This document shows, piece after piece, positions 1 to 8,086 of a DNA stretch of 64,000 bases (position 1 is its first letter; each line of letters starts with the position of its first letter). The translations under genes and the position numbers were made by a program. The stretch is taken from the NCBI RefSeq assembly GCF_000250675.2, contig NC_018681.1:4774001-4838000 (forward strand), read 5' to 3'. Below the pieces are notes generated by a model. That model saw only the letters and a list, made by a program, of their open reading frames with translations. It ran no database searches and was not told where the DNA came from. This DNA is from Nocardia brasiliensis ATCC 700358. GTDB lineage: Bacteria > Actinomycetota > Actinomycetes > Mycobacteriales > Mycobacteriaceae.

Positions 1-24
1 TGGCAGTTCGCCGGAAGGATCGCA

Positions 25-1464
25 GTGCTGAGGCTTACACAGGAAGACGTCAGGCGCACCTTCGACGCGGGACTCCCGGTCGGCAAACACACCGGCTCCG
101 TCATCATCGTCGGCGCCGGATTGTCCGGCCTCGCCGCAGCAAATGAATTGGCGCGCAACGGAACTCACGTCACCGTGCTGGAGGCGAGCGATCGGCCCGG
201 CGGCCGCACCCGCACCCTGCGCGACCCCTTCGACGACGGACTGCGCACCGAAGCCGGCGCGATGACGGTGACCGAGCACTGCCATTACACCATGCATTAT
301 CTGCGGGCGCTCGGCCTGAAAACGGAGCCGAGCGATCTCGTCGACACCGATTTCAGTTATTACCGTCATGGCACCAGAATACGCCCCGACCAGCTGGACG
401 ACCACGCCGAAATATTGGGCCTGCATCCGCACGAAAGAAATCGCACGGTCGCGGATCTGATCGCCGAATACGTGACGAAGCCCAATGCGGACATCTGCCC
501 CGAAATAGCGGAACTCGGCTGGACACCGGCCCCGCAGCTACTGGAACTCGACCGTATTTCCGTGCGCCGGGTCCTCGAGGATCGAGGGGCGTCGGCCGCG
601 GCGATCGATCTGATGGAACCGATGTTCCTGGAAATGCGCGGCGGCGAACTGGAATCCGCCTCGGCCATGGCGTGGGCCCGCTATGAATCCGGCCCCCGCT
701 CGTTCACCACCGCGGATGCCCGCTGGTACAAGGTCGAGGGCGGCACCGACCGGCTCGCGCACGCACTCGCCGACGGGATCAAAGACCGCATCCACTATCG
801 CAAACCGGTCGTCCGGATCAGCCAGACCGACCACGAGGCGCAGGTGAGCTTCGTCGATCACAACCGGCTGCAGACGCTCTGCGCCGACCGGGTGATCGTC
901 ACCGTCCCCTTCACCAGCCTGCGCCGGATCAACCTGTCCATGGCGCGGCTCTCCGCCGCGAAACATTCGGCCATGCGCCGGCTGCGCTACTCGTCGGTGC
1001 TGCGCATCTTCTTGCAGATGCGAGCCCAATTCTGGCCGGAGAAACGGCTGATGCTGTCCACCGACACCCCGCTCGGCACCGTGCGCGACGGCACACCCGG
1101 CCTACCTGGCCCCCGCAAGATCCTCGAATGCTGGCTCACCGGCTGGCCCGCGCAAGCCGCGGCGAACATGAGCGAGGGCGAGCGGGTGAATTTCGCGCTG
1201 CACGAACTGGAGTCGATTCTGCCGGGGGCGCGGGACCACTTCGAACTGGGCACCTCGGTGGCATGGGACAACGAGCCCTATATCGGTGGCGCCTACGTGC
1301 TACCCGAACTGGAACACGGCGAGCTGATGGCACACACCCGGACACCGGAAGGACGCGTACATTTCGCAGGCGAGCACACCGCATTCGAACCCAACGGCGG
1401 CTCGATGAACTACGCGCTGGAGTCGTCCATACGAGTTCTGCTCGAACTCACGTCTTTCACTTGA
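25..1464 (+). CDS. Flavin monoamine / L-amino acid oxidase family protein
   Basis: 479 aa. The N-terminal Rossmann motif is VIIVGAGLSGLAAANELA (about residues 26-43). It is followed by the amine-oxidase signature RPGGRTRT. The C-terminal FAD-contact segment is VHFAGEHTAFEPNGGSMNYA. These are the hallmarks of the flavin amine oxidase family, which oxidises amines or L-amino acids to imines with release of H2O2. The GTG start at 25 is preceded by GGAAGGA with good spacing, so the gene looks complete. The stop overlaps the ATG at 1464 of the next gene, so it may be coupled to the response regulator. The substrate is unknown. Its place beside a tryptophan-consuming cluster suggests an aromatic amino acid or kynurenine-type substrate, but that is inference, and known PBD pathways do not need this enzyme. 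Confidence 0.8.
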   Translation: MLRLTQEDVRRTFDAGLPVGKHTGSVIIVGAGLSGLAAANELARNGTHVTVLEASDRPGGRTRTLRDPFDDGLRTEAGAMTVTEHCHYTMHYLRALGLKTEPSDLVDTDFSYYRHGTRIRPDQLDDHAEILGLHPHERNRTVADLIAEYVTKPNADICPEIAELGWTPAPQLLELDRISVRRVLEDRGASAAAIDLMEPMFLEMRGGELESASAMAWARYESGPRSFTTADARWYKVEGGTDRLAHALADGIKDRIHYRKPVVRISQTDHEAQVSFVDHNRLQTLCADRVIVTVPFTSLRRINLSMARLSAAKHSAMRRLRYSSVLRIFLQMRAQFWPEKRLMLSTDTPLGTVRDGTPGLPGPRKILECWLTGWPAQAAANMSEGERVNFALHELESILPGARDHFELGTSVAWDNEPYIGGAYVLPELEHGELMAHTRTPEGRVHFAGEHTAFEPNGGSMNYALESSIRVLLELTSFT

Positions 1465-1490
1465 TGGCAACACCTGGAAGGAGTAGCGCG

Positions 1491-2228
1491 TTGCTTCATC
1501 CGCGCTTGTTGATCGTGTCGGATTGCGCGGGGGTCGACGACACCGTCAAAGACCTCGAACGGCACGGGTTCGTGCCCGAGCCGATCTCGACGGGGGCCGC
1601 CACGCTCGCCACCTACGCCGATTTCGATGTGGTGCTCATCGATCTCGACTTCACCGATTTCGACGGACTCACGCTGTGCCGGGAGATCCGCGCCGCCAGC
1701 GATATTCCGATCATCGCCTTCGCCTCTTCGCTCGACGAACTCGATCAGGTCCTCGCCCTCGAAGCCGGGTGCGACGACTGCATCGTGAAGCCTTACCACA
1801 GCCGCGAACTCATGGCACGGCTGCGCGGTCTGCTCCGCCGGGTGCACATGATGTCGCAGCCCGCGCTGATCGTCGGCCAGCTGGAGATCGACTCGGCCCT
1901 GCGGGAGGTCCGCGTCGGCAATCGGCTCATCGAGCTGACCCGCAAGGAATTCGAACTGCTCCGCCTGCTCGCCACCGAACCGCAGAAGGTTTTCTCCAGA
2001 GCCGAACTGCTGCAACGGGTCTGGGGGTACGACGACGTGGACGCCGAGGTGACCTCACTGGCCAGCCGCACCATCGACACCCACTTGAGCAGCATCCGCA
2101 AGAAGCTCGGCTCCGCGGACTGGATCGTCACCGTGCACGGCATCGGCTTCCGGTTCAACGACGAAGCGACCCGCGGCAAGCCCGCACCGGCCGTGGAGGC
2201 GGCCAATGCGGGCGGCACCGCGGGCTGA
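1491..2228 (+). CDS. OmpR/PhoB-family response regulator with degenerate receiver
   Basis: About 245 aa: an N-terminal receiver domain (residues 4-118) and a C-terminal winged-helix DNA-binding domain (about 125-222; LIELTRKEFELLRLLA, then the recognition helix region with LASRTIDTHLSSIRKKLG). The phospho-acceptor Asp is present (VVLIDLDFTDFDG) and so is the KP pair (CIVKPY). The usual acidic pair after strand 1 is reduced to SD (LLIVSDCAG), and the switch Thr/Ser position reads Ala (IIAFAS). I chose the TTG at 1491 because GGAAGGAG lies 7 bases upstream. The ATG at 1464, which overlaps the stop of the preceding gene, is the alternative. No sensor kinase is adjacent. It is a likely cluster-situated regulator. 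Confidence 0.82.
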   Translation: MLHPRLLIVSDCAGVDDTVKDLERHGFVPEPISTGAATLATYADFDVVLIDLDFTDFDGLTLCREIRAASDIPIIAFASSLDELDQVLALEAGCDDCIVKPYHSRELMARLRGLLRRVHMMSQPALIVGQLEIDSALREVRVGNRLIELTRKEFELLRLLATEPQKVFSRAELLQRVWGYDDVDAEVTSLASRTIDTHLSSIRKKLGSADWIVTVHGIGFRFNDEATRGKPAPAVEAANAGGTAG

Positions 2229-2252
2229 CGCGCGTACGCCGCCCCGGTCGGC

Positions 2253-3650
2253 TCAGCCCGTACGCCGCTCGTGCGCACCGAAGGTGCCGCGGGCCGAGCC
2301 GAGGAATTCGGCGATGATGGCGTCCTGCTCGATGCGCGGATCACGGCCGTCGCACAGCGCGTCCAGTACCGCGCTCGCTTCTCGATGCGCGCGTTGCGCC
2401 GCGTCGTAGGGCATGTGCGTGAACGCCACCAACTGATACAGCGGAGTGAACAGGTCGGGGCGCAATTCGTGCAGCCGACGTTCCAGTGCGCGCCGTTCCA
2501 GGAACGCCGGATTGTTCACGTGGTCGGACAACTCTTCCAGGTTCCGCAACGAGAGTTCCGCGAGTGCATGACCCGCCTTCACCCGTACATCGCTGTATTC
2601 GTCGGCGACGACCTCGGCGACCGTCGCCAGGGTGCCGCCCTCGTAGCGGACGGCCGCCTGGAACTTCTCCACCAGGTTCGCCAGCGTGGCCGCATCCTCG
2701 AAACTGCAGTTGATGCCCTGCCCGAAGAACGGGACCACCGCGTGCGCGGCATCGCCGACCAGCACCGCGCGGCGGTGATGGTAGGGCGCGCAGCTGATGA
2801 TCCGGAGCTGGCCCGGGCTGCGGCTCGCCAGCTCCGAGCCCACCTCGGCCATCCGGCCGAACACGTCCGGGAACTGCGTCGCGCAGTAGTCGCTGATCGC
2901 GGCGGCCGAGGACAGCTCCGAAAAGTGCCTGCGCCCATCGCTTTCCGTCAGCGGCTTGAACAGGCTGGTGGTGAAGGTCTGGTCCCGGTTGGGCTGGGCC
3001 TGCAGGAAGTGGTCGCCGCGCGGCCACAGGTGCATGCCCGTGGGATCGGCGTCGCCGTAGTCCATGGTGATCTCGGCATAGCCGTGCGCGATGGTGTCGC
3101 GGGTCACCCACATATCCGTGGGATGCGCCGCGACGATGGCGTCGCGCACCGCGCTGTGCGCGCCGTCGCAGCCGACCAGCAGGTCGCCGTCGACCCACGC
3201 CGAACTGCCGTCCCGGTCGCGCAGCAGCGCTGCGGCCCGACCGGTGTCCACCCCGACGCACTCCAGGCCGTAGTGGATGCGCGCGCCTGCCCGTAACGCC
3301 TGGTCGCGCAGCAGATCCTGTAACACCCCGCGCGGAATGGACAACAGGTGGTGGTTGTAGAGCGTCCCGTACGGCTGGGTGGAGATCGCGCCGTCCCGGT
3401 GATGGATGATCCGCTTGGCCAGCACCGTGCCCTGCAAATAGAGCCGGCGTTTGACCGTGCGCGGCAGGCAGTCGAGCCCGCGCGAGGTGAGCGTCAGGTT
3501 GAACGAGTGCCCGGACCCGGTGCCCGCGGACTCGGTGCCGCGCTCGAAAACGTCCACCTGCAAACCCTGTTGGCGCAGCAGGGTAGCCAGCGCGCACCCG
3601 ACCGGGCCCGCGCCGATGATCACCACCGAGCGCATCTCCAGTTCAGTCAT
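2253..3650 (-). CDS. Kynurenine 3-monooxygenase (FAD-dependent)
   Basis: 465 aa group A flavoprotein monooxygenase. It has the dinucleotide motif VVIIGAGPVGCALATLL at the N-terminus and the second FAD motif LVGDAAHAVVPFFGQGINCS near residue 298. Overall it resembles kynurenine 3-monooxygenase: the RGVLQDLL segment, the WPRGDHFLQAQPN segment, and a C-terminal helical part. It should hydroxylate L-kynurenine to 3-hydroxykynurenine with NAD(P)H and O2, on the way to the 3-hydroxyanthranilate half of the PBD. The ATG overlaps the 3' end of the reductase-containing NRPS by 8 bp, making it the last gene of the long minus-strand operon. It converges on the response regulator, with only 24 bp between the stops. 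Confidence 0.88.
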   Translation of the reverse strand: MTELEMRSVVIIGAGPVGCALATLLRQQGLQVDVFERGTESAGTGSGHSFNLTLTSRGLDCLPRTVKRRLYLQGTVLAKRIIHHRDGAISTQPYGTLYNHHLLSIPRGVLQDLLRDQALRAGARIHYGLECVGVDTGRAAALLRDRDGSSAWVDGDLLVGCDGAHSAVRDAIVAAHPTDMWVTRDTIAHGYAEITMDYGDADPTGMHLWPRGDHFLQAQPNRDQTFTTSLFKPLTESDGRRHFSELSSAAAISDYCATQFPDVFGRMAEVGSELASRSPGQLRIISCAPYHHRRAVLVGDAAHAVVPFFGQGINCSFEDAATLANLVEKFQAAVRYEGGTLATVAEVVADEYSDVRVKAGHALAELSLRNLEELSDHVNNPAFLERRALERRLHELRPDLFTPLYQLVAFTHMPYDAAQRAHREASAVLDALCDGRDPRIEQDAIIAEFLGSARGTFGAHERRTG

Positions 3651-6600
3651 TGTGGTCTCCTCCCGTATCCGGCCCGTCGGGCGGCGCCACGGCCCCGACC
3701 GCGCGGAAGTACTCGAACATCCGATGGATCCAGCCGGTGTCCGCCTGCGGATACGGGCAGCCGACGTCGGCCAGTGCGCGCCTGGACTTTTCGTTGTCGA
3801 AGGTGTGCGTGCCGAGCCGCATCACGCCCTCGCGCATGAGCGGCACCAGCGGGCCGAGGCCCTGCCGTTGGTCGTCGCTGTCGCCCACCTCTTGCTCCAG
3901 GGCGCCCATCCATTCGGTACCGCTGGTCGGCGCTATCGAATACCCTTCCGCGCGCACGGTTTCCAGGATGGTCGGCCAATTCAACCCGTCCGGGTGGTAC
4001 AGATGCCAGGTCTCGTTGTCCGGCTTGCCCTCCGACAGCTGGATGATCGCGCGGGCCACGTAGTCCACCGGCAACAGGTCCACCGCGGGAGCGTCGACGA
4101 TATCGTCCGGGTAGCGGCCGAGCAGCGCGAAACCCTTCATCTGCAACCAGAAGAAGTCGTCGTGCCGGCACGCACCGGTCCGGCGGTGCCCGGCGATGCG
4201 GCCGACCCGGTGCACGGTGACCGGCAGTCCGGCCGCGCGCGCCCGCAGCGCCAATTGCTCACCGACCCACTTGCTCTGGGAGTACCCGATGCCCAGCGAG
4301 GCCGGGTCGCCCGGCACCGTTTCCTCGCCGATCAGGCCGGTGCCGGAATCGGGCGGGAAAACGCCCATCGTCGAGATCAGGCGCAGCGGCGTGGCGTTGA
4401 CCGCGCAGAAGTCCAGCAGGTGGCGCAGTCCGTCCACGTTCGTGCGTTTGACCGTGTGATAGGGCACGACGAAATTGATGTGCGCCGCCGCGTGATAGAC
4501 CTGCGCGATATCGCGCGCCTGCCATTCGTAGCCGCTGCCCAGGCCGAACCGCGGCTGGTCGAGATCGCCGAGGCAGATGTCGACCTCGTCGAGCCCGGAC
4601 GGATCGAGCGCGAATTTCCGGAACGCGCGCCGCAGCCGTTCCCGTCCCTCCTCGACGCTGTCCGCGCGGACCAGGCAGCGCACGTGATGGCCGGTGCGTT
4701 GCAACTCGTCCAGCAGGTGACTGCCGAGGAATCCGGTTGCGCCGGTGAGGAATACCGTTCCGTCGGCGGGTTCCTGCCTGGCACCGACCACGAAGTCGCG
4801 CAGTTCGGCTTCCGCGCGCAGATCCGGCCCGGCCGCCGCCGTGCGGTCGGCGAGGATGTGCGCCATCCCGCGCGGTGTCGGCGTGCTCAGCAGCGCCGAG
4901 AGCCCGACCTCGGTGTCGAAGCGCCGCTTGACCATTCGATGCAGGCGCGCGGCGAGCAGCGAATGCCCGCCGAGCACGAAGAAGTCGGCGTCCGGGTGCG
5001 CGGGCCGCTCGCCGAGCACCTCGGCCCACAGCTCCGCGAGCACCTGTTCGGTACCGGTCCACTCGGCCTCGGCCGAACCGGACCCTGCCGAGGCAGGCCC
5101 GCTCGACTCGGCGGGACCGCGCTCGGGGGGATCGCAGTCGGGGAGATTGCAGTCGGGGAGATTGCAGTCGGGGGGATTGCAGTCGGGGGGATTGCACAGC
5201 GCCGTCAGTGCACGCCGGTCGGTCTTGCCGTTCGCGGTCACCGGCATCGCGTCGATCCTGGTGAGCCGGCGCGGAATCATGTAGTCGGGCAGCGCCGCCC
5301 CGACGCGCGCACGCCAGTCCGGCGGCGGCTCCGTGTCGCTCTGCACGAACGCGTGCAGCGTGCGGTCGCCGCCCGCGGGCACGACCAGGACCGCGGCGGC
5401 CTCCACCGCCAATTCGCGTTCCAGAGCGGCCTCGATCTCGCCCGGTTCGACGCGATACCCGCGGATCTTGACCTGGTCGTCCTTGCGGCCGCGGTAGTGC
5501 AACTGCCCGTCCGGGGCCAGCACCACCACGTCGCCGGTGCGATACATCAGCTGCCCGGCGACGAACGGATCCGGCACCATGGCCTCGCGCGTCTTCTCCG
5601 GCAGACCGAGATACCCGGGCGAAATCACCGGTCCCGCAACGCATAGTTCGCCCTCGACGCCGAACGGAACCCGCTGTGCGGTGCCGGTCGTGCCGGAATC
5701 GTCGAGCACGTAGGCGTCGACGCCCGCGACCACCCGGCCGATCGATGGGATGGTGGGCCAGGCGCCGGGATCGGCGGGCAGTTCGTCCCAGCTGCACAGG
5801 TGGGCCTCGGACGGGCCGTACGCGTTGATCAGCCGGGCCGCCGGGTGCCGCCGGAACATCGCCCGCAAGTCCTCGGTCACCACCAGCCGCTCCCCGGTCA
5901 CGTACACCTCGCGCAGCTCCGGCAACGACACCGTCGCGGATCGCAGCACCGCGGCCAGCTCACGCAACGCCACGTACGGCAGGTACACCCGCTCGATCCG
6001 CTCGCGCGCCAACAGCTCGGCCAGCGCCTCGAAATCGGTGCGCGCCGCCGCCGGCGGAACGACCAGCGTGCCACCCGCACACAAGGTTCCGAAGACTTCG
6101 AGGGCGAACACGTCGAACGCGGGCGGCATGTACTGCAACGTGCGCAGCGCGCGGCCGGACGAGCAGAGGGCTTGGTTGTGCACCAGGTTGGCCAGTGTGA
6201 TCTCCGGCAATCGCACGCCTTTGGGGCGGCCGGTGGAACCGGAGGTGTACACGATGTACGCCGTGTCCACCGGGGTCTTGCGCGACTCGTCGAATGTCGC
6301 TGCGACAGCTTCGATCTCGGTGCAATCGAGCACCTCGACGCCGGTAGGGAGTTCGATCTCCGCGGCGCCCGAGTCGGCGGTCCGCAGCAGAATCGTTGCG
6401 CCGCAGTCGCGCAGCGCGAAGCTCAGCCGCTCCCCTGGGTGGTCCGGATCGAGCGTCACGTAGCCGCCGCCCGCACGCAGGATGCCGATGATCGTGGCCA
6501 CCAGGTCCAACCCCGGACGCAGCAGCACCGCCACCGGCTGCCCGTCGCGAATTCCTCTGGCGGCCAGCGACTCCGCGACCGCGTCTGCGCGCCTGGCCAA

Positions 6601-8085
6601 TTCGGCGTATGAGGTCTCCGTACCGTCCGCACGCACTGCCGGATCCGCTGCCGCGGCAGCCACCCTCGCCGCGAAGAGATCGGCGGTCAGCTCGGTGCCG
6701 AGGGCGGGCGCGGCACCGCGGCGGGCACACAGTTCGGTGATCGCCCGCTCTTCGTCCGCACCGATCCAGCGCAACGCCGTCACCGCGGTGTCCGGGTCGG
6801 CCAGCACGCTGTCCACCAGCGTGACCACCCGCTGCGCCAGGTATGCGGTGAACCGCCCACCCTCCGGTGCGGCGGTGCGGTGCTCCACGACCACGGTGAA
6901 ACGGTCCGCCGTCTCGTCGACCAGCATCGCCATGTCGTACTTGGCCCCACCCGGCGCGTGTTCCCAGGTCTGCACGCCCCAGGTGGGCAGGTCCAACCGC
7001 CGGGCGGCCGCGGGCATCACCGTGATCATCGCGTTGAACAGGTCGGCGGCACCGTCCTGGTGGCCCCCGCGCAACTCGCCGAGCACCGTCGCCAGCGGTG
7101 TGTGCCGATGCCGAAGCGCTTCCAGCACTTCCTTTTTCACGGCCTCGAGCACATCGCGGGCGGTGTCGGCGCGGTCCAGCCGGTGCCGGAGCACCACGGT
7201 GTTGGTGAGATGCCCGAGCACCTCCGCGTCACCGGCGCCGCGCACCGAGACCGGGAGACCCAGGAGCAGATCGTCGCGCCGGGTCTGCCGATGCAGCAGC
7301 ACGAAGCACAGTGCGATGAAGAACATGCTGGTGGTCACGCCCTCGGCGGCACAGAACGCCCGCACCCGCCCAGATACGTCCTCGTCCAGGATCAGCTGCC
7401 GCGTCACCTGCCGGGCCTCGCCCACGCCCGGCAGACTCAGCTGCGGTGCCGCGGGCGCGTTCGCCAGCTTCGCCTGCCAATGCCGCAAGTCCGCGGCGTC
7501 GGCGCACAGATCCGACCACCGCGCGTAGGACTCGACCGACTGCCGCCGTTCCCGCCGGGACGGTTCCCTGCCCTGCGTCAGTGCGGTATAGGTGGCTTCC
7601 AGCTGACTGAGGTATGGCTTCCAGGACAGTCCGTCGAACACGGTGTGGTGAATGTTGAACACCAGCACACTGCGGCCTTCGGCCCGCCAGCGCAGATGCC
7701 GTACCCGCGCGAGCGGACCGTTGCGCAGGTCGAATTCGGTTGCGGTCACCCGGGTCACCTGGTCGGCCACCCATTCCTCGGGATCGCCGCCCGGGTAGTC
7801 CACTACGTCGACCACCGGGGCCAGTTCGCCGTGCACCACCTGCCGCAGATCGCCGTCGTCGGCCATCTCGAAGGTCGTGCGCAGGGCGGTGTGATCCTGA
7901 TGGACCATACCGAGCGCCCGCACGAGCACCCCGTGCGCCAGCCGCAACGGCACCCGCAGCACCAGCGGCTGGCTGTAGGCCGTGGGATCGGCGCCGTAGA
8001 CGCTGGCGAACCACATCCCGGGCTGGGCGGGCGAGGCGGGCCATCGCCGCGCCTCGACCGTCTGGAACTCATTACAAGCCGTCAT
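3643..8085 (-). CDS. NRPS, C-A-T-reductase (PBD-releasing module)
   Basis: 1480 aa. The condensation domain spans about 10-430, with active-site HHTVFDG at 146-152. The adenylation domain spans about 460-955 (YTSGSTGRPKG near 615, YGPSE, YRTGD, and NGKTDRRAL near 950). A carrier domain follows, with FFVLGGHSLLAARL near 1040. The C-terminus is an NAD(P)H thioester reductase starting VFLTGATGFLGSHLLDEL near 1107. This is the second PBD synthetase (type: sibiromycin SibE, anthramycin C-A-T-R protein). It condenses the aryl unit with the dihydropyrrole amino acid and releases the dipeptide as an aldehyde that closes to the imine/carbinolamine. The linker between A and T contains a tandem repeat (positions 5130-5196). 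The start lies 1 bp after the stop of the A-T gene. Confidence 0.92.
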   Translation of the reverse strand: MTACNEFQTVEARRWPASPAQPGMWFASVYGADPTAYSQPLVLRVPLRLAHGVLVRALGMVHQDHTALRTTFEMADDGDLRQVVHGELAPVVDVVDYPGGDPEEWVADQVTRVTATEFDLRNGPLARVRHLRWRAEGRSVLVFNIHHTVFDGLSWKPYLSQLEATYTALTQGREPSRRERRQSVESYARWSDLCADAADLRHWQAKLANAPAAPQLSLPGVGEARQVTRQLILDEDVSGRVRAFCAAEGVTTSMFFIALCFVLLHRQTRRDDLLLGLPVSVRGAGDAEVLGHLTNTVVLRHRLDRADTARDVLEAVKKEVLEALRHRHTPLATVLGELRGGHQDGAADLFNAMITVMPAAARRLDLPTWGVQTWEHAPGGAKYDMAMLVDETADRFTVVVEHRTAAPEGGRFTAYLAQRVVTLVDSVLADPDTAVTALRWIGADEERAITELCARRGAAPALGTELTADLFAARVAAAAADPAVRADGTETSYAELARRADAVAESLAARGIRDGQPVAVLLRPGLDLVATIIGILRAGGGYVTLDPDHPGERLSFALRDCGATILLRTADSGAAEIELPTGVEVLDCTEIEAVAATFDESRKTPVDTAYIVYTSGSTGRPKGVRLPEITLANLVHNQALCSSGRALRTLQYMPPAFDVFALEVFGTLCAGGTLVVPPAAARTDFEALAELLARERIERVYLPYVALRELAAVLRSATVSLPELREVYVTGERLVVTEDLRAMFRRHPAARLINAYGPSEAHLCSWDELPADPGAWPTIPSIGRVVAGVDAYVLDDSGTTGTAQRVPFGVEGELCVAGPVISPGYLGLPEKTREAMVPDPFVAGQLMYRTGDVVVLAPDGQLHYRGRKDDQVKIRGYRVEPGEIEAALERELAVEAAAVLVVPAGGDRTLHAFVQSDTEPPPDWRARVGAALPDYMIPRRLTRIDAMPVTANGKTDRRALTALCNPPDCNPPDCNLPDCNLPDCDPPERGPAESSGPASAGSGSAEAEWTGTEQVLAELWAEVLGERPAHPDADFFVLGGHSLLAARLHRMVKRRFDTEVGLSALLSTPTPRGMAHILADRTAAAGPDLRAEAELRDFVVGARQEPADGTVFLTGATGFLGSHLLDELQRTGHHVRCLVRADSVEEGRERLRRAFRKFALDPSGLDEVDICLGDLDQPRFGLGSGYEWQARDIAQVYHAAAHINFVVPYHTVKRTNVDGLRHLLDFCAVNATPLRLISTMGVFPPDSGTGLIGEETVPGDPASLGIGYSQSKWVGEQLALRARAAGLPVTVHRVGRIAGHRRTGACRHDDFFWLQMKGFALLGRYPDDIVDAPAVDLLPVDYVARAIIQLSEGKPDNETWHLYHPDGLNWPTILETVRAEGYSIAPTSGTEWMGALEQEVGDSDDQRQGLGPLVPLMREGVMRLGTHTFDNEKSRRALADVGCPYPQADTGWIHRMFEYFRAVGAVAPPDGPDTGGDHND
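5130..5196. repeat. 15-bp tandem repeat inside the NRPS A-T linker
   Basis: Four head-to-tail copies of a 15-bp unit (GATTGCAGTCGGGGG, with a T/C and an A/G variant) are followed by a partial fifth. Because 15 is a multiple of three, the repeat stays in frame. On the coding strand it encodes pentapeptides of the form C-N-P/L-P-D (about residues 963-985 of the C-A-T-reductase protein). It sits between the end of the A domain and the carrier domain, where length changes should be tolerated. Confidence 0.95.
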
Positions 8086-8086
8086 G

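Noticed and set aside
5130..5196. Possible CRISPR-like array
   Set aside because: The 15-bp units are contiguous without spacers and lie in frame inside an NRPS gene, so it is a coding tandem repeat.
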